Of a stretch of 10,648 bases of DNA, positions 5,504-10,648 are shown piece by piece; positions within the stretch are counted from its first letter, which is position 1; the number at the start of each line of letters is the position of its first letter. The translations under genes were made by a program, and so were the position numbers. The notes below the pieces were generated by a model. That model saw nothing but the letters and a program-made list of their open reading frames with translations, had not been told where the DNA came from and searched no databases. The stretch is from an uncultured Ruminococcus sp. (GTDB lineage: Bacteria; Bacillota; Clostridia; Oscillospirales; Acutalibacteraceae): contig CACXGH010000069.1 of NCBI GenBank assembly GCA_902767175.1, forward strand, positions 1 through 10,648, in the 5' to 3' direction.

Positions 5504-7150
5504 ATGAGCAAAATATCAAGAGCCGCAGAAAACCAAAGAAAAAACGAGATAAATAAACCGGTTGAAAATTTCATGGGAGGTGTTTCCTATGAATTCGATC
5601 CTGTTGATACGCTGAAAATGGTTACGGCTTCATCAATTTTCGGTGAGCCGCAATACTATCGTGACGGGCAATTTGCACCTGCCGCAATAAAAGACGGCAT
5701 TTATAAAGTGATGGAATTATTCGCACCGTATAATGTCCTTCCCGATAAATTTGAAGGCATGAAATCGTCCGGAATGATGGAAAAAGTAATAGACGATGCA
5801 CTTGACTACGATTTTAAAGCTGTCCTGGAATGGGCTGTCACACTGAGAAACGAATTCTGTATGCGTCTGAATCCGCAGGTCATAATGGTAAGGGCTGCAG
5901 TACACCCTGAGCGCCGGAAGTTCAATACTGATAATCCGGGACTGTTTTCGCAGATTCAGAAGCAGATAATGCAGCGTGCCGATGAGCCTGTATCACAGCT
6001 TCAATATTACCTGTTCAGGAACGGCAGCAAGAAAAACATACCGAATATATTAAAGCGCAATTGGGCTTCAAGAATTGAAGCCGCATCGCTTTACGAGCTG
6101 CATAAATATAAAAATTCCGGTATAGGAATTATAGACACAGTGCGGATCTGTCATGCGAATTCAGAGCTGATAGACGAGCTTATGAAAACAGGTACAATAG
6201 CCGTTAATGACGACGATAATACATGGGAGGCAAAGAGAGCAGCAAATACTCCATGGAAAGAAATATTGAAAACCATAAAGCTCGGTCATATGGCACTGCT
6301 GAGAAATCTCAGAGGAATATTCACCGAAACCGAGGATATCGAGCTATGCAAAGATGTTATGGAACAGCTTAAAAGCGGTGTCCGTAAAGGCAGACAGTTT
6401 CCGTTCCGATATTTTACCGCAATGAAGGCAATTGAGGACAGCGAGGTCAATCATAAGGGACTTATACTTGATACCCTTGAGGAATGCATGGATATAGCCT
6501 GCAGCAATATGCCTTATCTTTTCGGTAAAACTATGTGCCTGTCGGATAATTCAGGCAGTGCATGGGGAACGCTCAACAGTGAATACGGAAGTGTAACGGT
6601 GGCAGAGATAGATAATCTCAGCTCACTTATAACCGCAAGAAATTCCGAAGAAGGTTATGTAGGCAAATTCGGAGACAGGCTGATAGTTTATCCTGTAAGC
6701 AAAAGAAACGGCTTGCTGAGCCAGTGCAAAACAATAACGGAAAAGAAAAGCAGTGATGTCGGAGCAGCAACGGAAAACGGTATATGGCTGTTTTTCCGTG
6801 ACGCAATTGACAACAAGGAGCATTGGGATAATATCTTTATATACTCCGACCAGCAGGCAGGTCATGGCGGACTGTACGGTACAGATCAAGAGAGGATCAA
6901 ATATACCAAAAGAGGTTTCGGCACAAAGGGAGGATATATTGATGTGTCAAAGCTGATAGCGGAATACCGTTCAAAAGTCAATCCCAGGGTTAATGTATTC
7001 AGCGTTCAGACGGCAGGGTATACGAATGCGGTGATTCCCGAATACGGGCACCGCACCAATCTGCTTTACGGCTGGACAGGCAAGGAGCTTGTCTTTGCCG
7101 ATACCATGATAAAATTCTGGGACGAAAAAGACGCACAAAATAATATATGA
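5504..7150 (+). CDS. rsr: Bacterial Ro60 ortholog (TROVE and vWA domains), Rsr
   Basis: A 548-residue protein, close to the usual 530-540 of Ro60/Rsr. The TROVE domain (about 20-335) is a ring of helical repeats that binds Y RNA and the 3' ends of misfolded RNAs. It opens with NFMGGVSYEFD and YYRDG and contains GRQFPFRYFTAMKAIE (296-311). The C-terminal von Willebrand A domain (about 340-535) has the metal-site motif D348-N-S350-G-S352 and a second acidic site at IFIYSD449. The common form of the first motif is D-V-S-G-S-M, so Asn and Ala here are mildly unusual. In other bacteria Rsr acts with a Y RNA and PNPase in rRNA maturation, RNA decay and stress survival. A strong GGAGGAG ribosome site precedes ATG 5504. 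An RNA candidate at 4743-4946 and a strong terminator at 7156-7193 frame the operon. Confidence 0.93.
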   Translation: MSKISRAAENQRKNEINKPVENFMGGVSYEFDPVDTLKMVTASSIFGEPQYYRDGQFAPAAIKDGIYKVMELFAPYNVLPDKFEGMKSSGMMEKVIDDALDYDFKAVLEWAVTLRNEFCMRLNPQVIMVRAAVHPERRKFNTDNPGLFSQIQKQIMQRADEPVSQLQYYLFRNGSKKNIPNILKRNWASRIEAASLYELHKYKNSGIGIIDTVRICHANSELIDELMKTGTIAVNDDDNTWEAKRAANTPWKEILKTIKLGHMALLRNLRGIFTETEDIELCKDVMEQLKSGVRKGRQFPFRYFTAMKAIEDSEVNHKGLILDTLEECMDIACSNMPYLFGKTMCLSDNSGSAWGTLNSEYGSVTVAEIDNLSSLITARNSEEGYVGKFGDRLIVYPVSKRNGLLSQCKTITEKKSSDVGAATENGIWLFFRDAIDNKEHWDNIFIYSDQQAGHGGLYGTDQERIKYTKRGFGTKGGYIDVSKLIAEYRSKVNPRVNVFSVQTAGYTNAVIPEYGHRTNLLYGWTGKELVFADTMIKFWDEKDAQNNI

Positions 7151-7155
7151 CAGCA

Positions 7156-7193
7156 AAAAGCAGGACTGCCGGCAAAAAAGCAGTCCTGCTTTT
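7156..7193. terminator. Strong intrinsic terminator after rsr
   Basis: A perfect 14-bp stem, AAAAGCAGGACTGC (7156-7169) with GCAGTCCTGCTTTT (7180-7193), around a 10-base loop. The T run inside the right arm ends plus-strand transcription. The A run of the left arm would let it work in both directions. Confidence 0.88.
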
Positions 7194-7209
7194 AACGTAT
7201 TATAAAGTT

Positions 7210-7238
7210 TTGACTTTCAGATAAAAATGTGATATTAT
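7210..7238 (+). promoter_or_regulatory. Sigma-A promoter for the recombinase/thpR operon
   Basis: TTGACT (7210-7215), a 17-base spacer and TATTAT (7233-7238). Expected transcription starts near 7245, about 35 bases before the recombinase start codon. Confidence 0.7.
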
Positions 7239-7279
7239 AAACAAAACCAATGTCTCAAAACCAAAGGAGGAAGAAATGA

Positions 7280-8245
7280 ATGAGATATGAACTAATGAAG
7301 GAAGCCCCGCCTGTTATCAGGGAATTCCTTGATTACACAGGCAATATCAAAGGCAGGGCTGACCTTACAGTCGAGGAGTATTACAGAGACCTCAGAACAT
7401 TCTTCCGTTTTATTATAATGGACAGAGGACTTGTAAAGAAGGATATTGATATGGACGATATTGACATATCGTGCGTTGATCTGGAAATGGTAGGGTCAGT
7501 GACATTTTCGGAGATAATTCTGTTTCTGAATTACTGCAAGGAGGACAGGAGCAACGGTGCCAACACAAGAGCAAGAAAAACATCGACACTTAAAGACTTT
7601 TTCAATTACTTTACAGTAAAGACACATAAGATAAGCCATAACCCGACAGAAGGACTTGAAGCTCCGAAAAAGGGCAAAAAGCTGCCGAAGTATCTTACAT
7701 TGGAGGAAAGTCTTAAGCTTCTTGAAGCCGTTGACGGTGAATTCAGGGAAAGAGATTACTGCATTCTCGTTTTCTTCCTGAACTGCGGAATGCGTCTTTC
7801 CGAGCTTGTAGGCATAAACCTTTCGGATATCAACAGCGAATATGTGCTTACGGTCAGAGGCAAAGGCAACAAGGAACGCACTCTGTATCTCAATCCTGCC
7901 TGTATAAATGCACTTAAGGAATATTTGAAGGTCAGGCCTGTTGATGCCGTCAGTGACAGGAACGCTTTATTTATCAGCAGAAAAAGGTGCAGGATAACCA
8001 ATAAAGGTGTTTACCACATGGTAAATCATTATCTTGAAAAGATAGGTCTCGGCAATCAGGGGTATTCTCCGCATAAGCTCAGACATACCGCCGCCACATT
8101 GATGTATCAGAAGGGCGGAGTTGACATAAGGACACTGCAGGCTATTTTAGGACATTCCAACCTCGGAACAACTCAGATATATACCCATATTGCAGATGAT
8201 CAGATAAAGAAAGGTCTTAATGCAAATCCGCTTGCCAAGGTATGA
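7280..8245 (+). CDS. Xer-type tyrosine recombinase
   Basis: A 321-residue site-specific recombinase, the usual length for XerC/XerD. The N-terminal SAM-like core-binding domain (about 8-110) is followed by the catalytic domain (about 135-310). The complete active site is present: R172 (CGMRLSEL), K195 (RGKGNKER), H265 and R268 (HKLRHTAAT), H292 (ILGHSNL) and the nucleophile Y301 (QIYTH). ATG 7280 lies nine bases after AAAGGAGG (7263-7270). The nearer ATG at 7276 opens only a four-codon frame. It has its own promoter and is followed 25 bases later by thpR. No attachment or dif site or prophage genes are seen here, so it could be a housekeeping Xer protein or a degenerate element's integrase. 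I cannot assign XerC versus XerD. Confidence 0.92.
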   Translation: MRYELMKEAPPVIREFLDYTGNIKGRADLTVEEYYRDLRTFFRFIIMDRGLVKKDIDMDDIDISCVDLEMVGSVTFSEIILFLNYCKEDRSNGANTRARKTSTLKDFFNYFTVKTHKISHNPTEGLEAPKKGKKLPKYLTLEESLKLLEAVDGEFRERDYCILVFFLNCGMRLSELVGINLSDINSEYVLTVRGKGNKERTLYLNPACINALKEYLKVRPVDAVSDRNALFISRKRCRITNKGVYHMVNHYLEKIGLGNQGYSPHKLRHTAATLMYQKGGVDIRTLQAILGHSNLGTTQIYTHIADDQIKKGLNANPLAKV

Positions 8246-8270
8246 CGGATAAACTAAGGAGTGAATTATA

Positions 8271-8816
8271 ATGAGGCTTTTTATAGCGGTGAAATTCAGC
8301 AGTGAAATAGAAAATACGCTTATAAAGGCACAGAACGATATCAGATCACATGGCGTTACGGGAAACTATACAAACTGCAGCAACCTGCATCTGACACTTG
8401 CTTTTATCGGAGAGTATGACTCACCCGATAAAGTTCTCAATGCAATGAAACTTATTTCCTTTAAGGCATTTTTGCTGAGTCTCAGCGGCAAAGCAGGGGC
8501 ATTCGGAGATCTGTGGTGGGCAGGACTTGATAAGTCATCTCAGCTTTTTTCACTTGATTCACAACTTCGCAAAGCCTTGTCAGATAACGGTATTCCCTTT
8601 GATAAAAAGCCCTTCAAGCCCCATATAACCCTGCTCAGACGGGCTGAGCTTCCATACGGGAAGGACTTTGATATAAAAGCCTGTAAGCTGCCCAAGGCCT
8701 CCATGAAGGTCGATAAGCTTTCTCTTATGCTCTCACACAGAGAAAACGGAAGACTCATCTATACCGAACTCGGTTATGTCAGCGCAGCAGATGAAATGAG
8801 AAAAGGCGATGTATGA
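8271..8816 (+). CDS. thpR: RNA 2',3'-cyclic phosphodiesterase (2H family, ThpR/LigT)
   Basis: A 181-residue enzyme of the 2H phosphoesterase superfamily. It hydrolyses 2',3'-cyclic phosphate RNA ends to 2'-phosphates, and in vitro it can also join tRNA half-molecules. The two signature tetrapeptides are H40-L-T42 (NLHLTLAFIGE) and H118-I-T120 (FKPHITLLRR). The start MRLFIAVKFS is typical of the family. ATG 8271 follows AAGGAG (8256-8261 region) and the gene lies 25 bases after the recombinase, so the two are likely cotranscribed. No convincing terminator is seen between its stop and the guaA-type promoter at 8907. Confidence 0.92.
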   Translation: MRLFIAVKFSSEIENTLIKAQNDIRSHGVTGNYTNCSNLHLTLAFIGEYDSPDKVLNAMKLISFKAFLLSLSGKAGAFGDLWWAGLDKSSQLFSLDSQLRKALSDNGIPFDKKPFKPHITLLRRAELPYGKDFDIKACKLPKASMKVDKLSLMLSHRENGRLIYTELGYVSAADEMRKGDV

Positions 8817-8906
8817 TTCTGACAAGGTGATCGAATACAGAAATACGGATCCTGTAAAACGGAACGCAAGTAAAGCTTCTCAGACCTGTTTTATTTTACT
8901 TATTTA

Positions 8907-8936
8907 TTGACACGATATATTGTTTTCTGATAAAAT
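8907..8936 (+). promoter_or_regulatory. Sigma-A promoter for the GMP synthetase gene
   Basis: TTGACA (8907-8912), an 18-base spacer and TAAAAT (8931-8936). The leader is only about 30 bases long and leaves no room for a guanine riboswitch. Confidence 0.75.
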
Positions 8937-8971
8937 AAAGTATCAAATTCAACAGATTTACGGAGGTAATT

Positions 8972-9952
8972 ATGGGCACAAATGTAAGACCTGCCGATAT
9001 GGCAAGAATAACCACACCTGAGCTTGCTGAAGCATTCATCAGCGGGCAGATAAAAGAATTACAGGCACAGATAGGAGATAAGAAGGTGCTTTTAGCGCTT
9101 TCCGGCGGTGTTGACAGCTCCGTTGTTGCCGCACTTCTTATCAAAGCTGTCGGAAAGCAGCTTGTCTGTGTCCATGTAAATCACGGACTTCTTCGCAAGG
9201 GAGAGCCGGAACAGGTTATCGAGGTATTCAGAAACAAAATGAATGCCAACCTCGTATATGTAGATGCGTCCGATCGTTTTCTTGATAAACTTGCAGGTGT
9301 TGCTGAACCTGAGAAAAAAAGAAAAATTATCGGCGCAGAGTTCATTCGTGTATTTGAAGAGGAAGCAAGAAAGCTTGACGGGATCGAGTTTCTCGCTCAG
9401 GGTACTATATATCCGGACATTCTCGAGAGTGACGGTGTAAAGGCACATCATAATGTCGGCGGTCTGCCCGAGGATATGAAGTTCGAGCTTGTTGAGCCGA
9501 TAAAGCTGCTGTTCAAAGACGAGGTAAGAGTTGTCGGCAAGGCTCTCGGTCTGCCTGACAATATGGTATACCGTCAGCCGTTCCCAGGCCCCGGTCTCGG
9601 TGTACGCTGTCTCGGTGCTATAACCCGTGACAGACTTGAGGCCGTCCGTGAATCAGACGCTATTCTTCGTGAGGAATTCGCCAGAAACGGTCTTGAGGGC
9701 AAGGTCTGGCAGTACTTTACAGCAGTACCGGATTTTAAATCAGTCGGTATCAAAGACGGCAAGCGTACATTTGCATATCCTGTAATAATCCGTGCCGTGA
9801 ATACCAAGGACGCTATGACGGCAACAGTTGAGAATGTTCCGTTTGAGCTGTTACAGCATATTACCGCCCGCATTACGGCAGAAGTACCCGATGTCAACCG
9901 TGTTCTTTTTGACCTCACCCCGAAGCCTTCCGCCACGATCGAGTGGGAGTAA
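8972..9952 (+). CDS. guaA: GMP synthetase, stand-alone ATP-pyrophosphatase subunit
   Basis: A 326-residue protein corresponding to the C-terminal two thirds of bacterial GuaA, which aminates XMP to GMP using ATP in purine synthesis. The N-type PP-loop SGGVDSS is at 44-50. The family blocks HVNHGLLR (68-75), LAQGTIYPDILES (141-153), PFPGPGLG (203-210) and the C-terminal KPSATIEWE all follow. The whole class I glutaminase domain (about 190-200 residues in fused enzymes) is absent. The protein begins just ahead of the helix that leads into the PP-loop domain. It has its own promoter and a GGAGG site (8962-8966), so this is a designed two-subunit arrangement and not a truncation at the window edge. 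A separate glutaminase subunit or free ammonia would be needed, and none is encoded here. Confidence 0.93.
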   Translation: MGTNVRPADMARITTPELAEAFISGQIKELQAQIGDKKVLLALSGGVDSSVVAALLIKAVGKQLVCVHVNHGLLRKGEPEQVIEVFRNKMNANLVYVDASDRFLDKLAGVAEPEKKRKIIGAEFIRVFEEEARKLDGIEFLAQGTIYPDILESDGVKAHHNVGGLPEDMKFELVEPIKLLFKDEVRVVGKALGLPDNMVYRQPFPGPGLGVRCLGAITRDRLEAVRESDAILREEFARNGLEGKVWQYFTAVPDFKSVGIKDGKRTFAYPVIIRAVNTKDAMTATVENVPFELLQHITARITAEVPDVNRVLFDLTPKPSATIEWE

Positions 9953-9964
9953 AGTATCCGAAAA

Positions 9965-10327
9965 ATGAAATATCAATGGATAGACAGTTATTTACTTGAA
10001 AAAAAGGGAGTAATAAAAGACCTGCAGGCAGAATGGAATTGGATACGCTATAAAGTGGGTGATAAGATGTTTGCGGCTGTTTGCCTTGACGACAATAACA
10101 CACCGTACTATATCACCCTTAAGCTTGAACCCCTTGAAGGAGAATTCTTCCGCAGTCAGTACGAAGACATTATACCCGGCTATTATATGAATAAGACACA
10201 TTGGAATTCGGTAAAAGCCGACGGTGCAGTCCCCGATGAGCTTCTTAAGCAGATGTTAGACAAATCATATTCTCTTATTTTCAGCAGCCTTACAAGAAAA
10301 AAACAGGCAGAGATAAATTCCGCATGA
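9965..10327 (+). CDS. MmcQ/YjbR family protein
   Basis: A 120-residue protein of the MmcQ/YjbR (DUF419) family, small CyaY-like alpha/beta proteins thought to bind DNA. Motifs are W-x-RYKVGDKMFA (26-37), the strand YYITLKLEP (48-56), PGYYMNKTHWNSV (71-83), PDELL (90-94) and SYSLI (101-105). The biochemical role is not established. The gene starts 12 bases after the GMP synthetase stop and has only a weak ribosome site (GGGAG 9945-9949, some 15 bases away), so it is probably translated by coupling. A terminator at 10374-10402 closes the operon. Confidence 0.88.
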   Translation: MKYQWIDSYLLEKKGVIKDLQAEWNWIRYKVGDKMFAAVCLDDNNTPYYITLKLEPLEGEFFRSQYEDIIPGYYMNKTHWNSVKADGAVPDELLKQMLDKSYSLIFSSLTRKKQAEINSA

Positions 10328-10373
10328 TACGCCTGCTGTTCAGGCTGCATAACTGTACATATATCAGCACACT

Positions 10374-10402
10374 CAGGCAGGATCTGTTTCCTGCCTGTTT
10401 TT
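10374..10402 (+). terminator. Intrinsic terminator after the GMP synthetase/MmcQ operon
   Basis: CAGGCAGGA (10374-10382) pairs perfectly with TCCTGCCTG (10389-10397) around a six-base loop, followed by TTTTT (10398-10402). Confidence 0.9.
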
Positions 10403-10563
10403 ATTACCTGATAATCTCAATAAGATGATATCATCTTATCAAACAATTGGCTGCAGAAGTCAGTATTGGTAAAATATACCTGTGCTGTTATCCGAATAAT
10501 ATAGATAAAATGAGACGGCTGATTATATGAATCATAACATCATATTATATATTTATTCCCGGA
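10403..10563. other. Non-coding A/T-rich spacer
   Basis: There is no credible reading frame with a ribosome site in either direction. The stretch holds one perfect 20-base palindrome (10420-10439) and otherwise plain A/T-rich DNA running up to repeat C. No clear promoter was found. Confidence 0.6.
10420..10439. repeat. Perfect 20-base palindrome, operator-like
   Basis: ATAAGATGATATCATCTTAT is its own reverse complement over all 20 bases. It lacks a loop and a T tract, so it is more like a dimeric protein-binding site than a terminator. It lies after the operon terminator and before repeat C, and any regulated gene would be beyond the window. Confidence 0.6.
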
Positions 10564-10648
10564 TTAAACAAGGAGCAAAGCTCCAACAAGCTCGCTTGAT
10601 TGGAGCGAGCGACGCCGTCAACAGACGTCGGGGAGCTTTAGCTCCTGC
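10564..10648 (-). repeat. Structured dispersed repeat, copy C (cut by window edge)
   Basis: The reverse complement of these 85 bases matches copy A (2-86) with a single difference (A39 against 10611), and two further flanking bases also agree. Hairpins are as in copy A. The copy is inverted relative to A and B and is cut by the window end within one base of the same repeat position where A begins. It is not next to a visible gene. Confidence 0.85.

Noticed and set aside
7276..7290. Four-codon reading frame overlapping the recombinase start
   Set aside because: It is too short and likely accidental. Spacing from AAAGGAGG favours ATG 7280, and no regulatory peptide logic is visible.
7150..8270. 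dif or phage attachment site near the recombinase
   Set aside because: No 28-base dif-like inverted pair or flanking direct repeats could be recognised by eye.
8817..8906. Terminator or remnant glutaminase domain between thpR and the GMP synthetase gene
   Set aside because: Only a weak AAGTAAA/TTTACTT pairing with a long loop is present, and no GATase-like coding sequence is visible.
1..10648. Circular element joined through the terminal repeats
   Set aside because: The two end copies are inverted, not direct, so they cannot be a circular overlap. No replication gene is present.

Overview
This looks like a chromosomal piece from a low-to-moderate GC Firmicute, most likely a gut or rumen clostridium of the Ruminococcus/Oscillospiraceae kind. 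The reasons are strong AAGGAGG-type ribosome binding sites, near-consensus sigma-A promoters with 17-18 base spacers, short intergenic gaps and familiar protein families. The genus is inferred from overall style, not from a marker gene. The window begins and ends inside copies of the same ~86-base structured repeat, in opposite orientation. It is therefore probably a whole assembly contig broken at a dispersed repeat.

Layout. Bases 1-1430 hold a three-gene minus-strand operon: a TIGR04076-type small protein, a 90-residue orphan and a family 2 glycosyltransferase. Bases 1430-1605 hold divergent promoters. Bases 1606-4683 hold a plus-strand operon of lipoprotein, ABC ATPase and large ABC exporter membrane protein. 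Bases 4684-5058 contain no protein gene. They hold a consensus promoter, a structured RNA candidate ending in an intrinsic terminator, and a second repeat copy. Bases 5059-7150 encode a small HD-domain (p)ppGpp hydrolase-like protein and a bacterial Ro60 (Rsr, TROVE plus vWA) protein, closed by a strong terminator. Bases 7280-8816 encode a Xer-type tyrosine recombinase and a ThpR/LigT 2H phosphoesterase. Bases 8972-10327 encode a stand-alone ATP-pyrophosphatase subunit of GMP synthetase and an MmcQ/YjbR protein, followed by a terminator. Bases 10403-10563 are non-coding and carry one perfect 20-base palindrome. The last 85 bases are the third repeat.

Most interesting part. Bacterial Ro proteins work with non-coding Y RNAs usually encoded next to them. 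Here a perfect promoter (TTGACA, 17 bases, TATAAT) 350 bases before the small-hydrolase/Ro operon would start an RNA whose 5' end closes exactly a 67-base stem with an internal loop. That RNA ends at an intrinsic terminator about 204 bases from the start. It is a good candidate for a Y RNA, or for a conditional leader, because it contains mutually exclusive pairings built on a duplicated 10-mer. The coupling of an alarmone-hydrolase-like enzyme with Ro, and the 2',3'-cyclic-phosphate RNA enzyme nearby, suggest an RNA-quality or stress theme. That link is inference. The repeat between the RNA and the operon also places an anti-Shine-Dalgarno sequence opposite the first gene's ribosome binding site.
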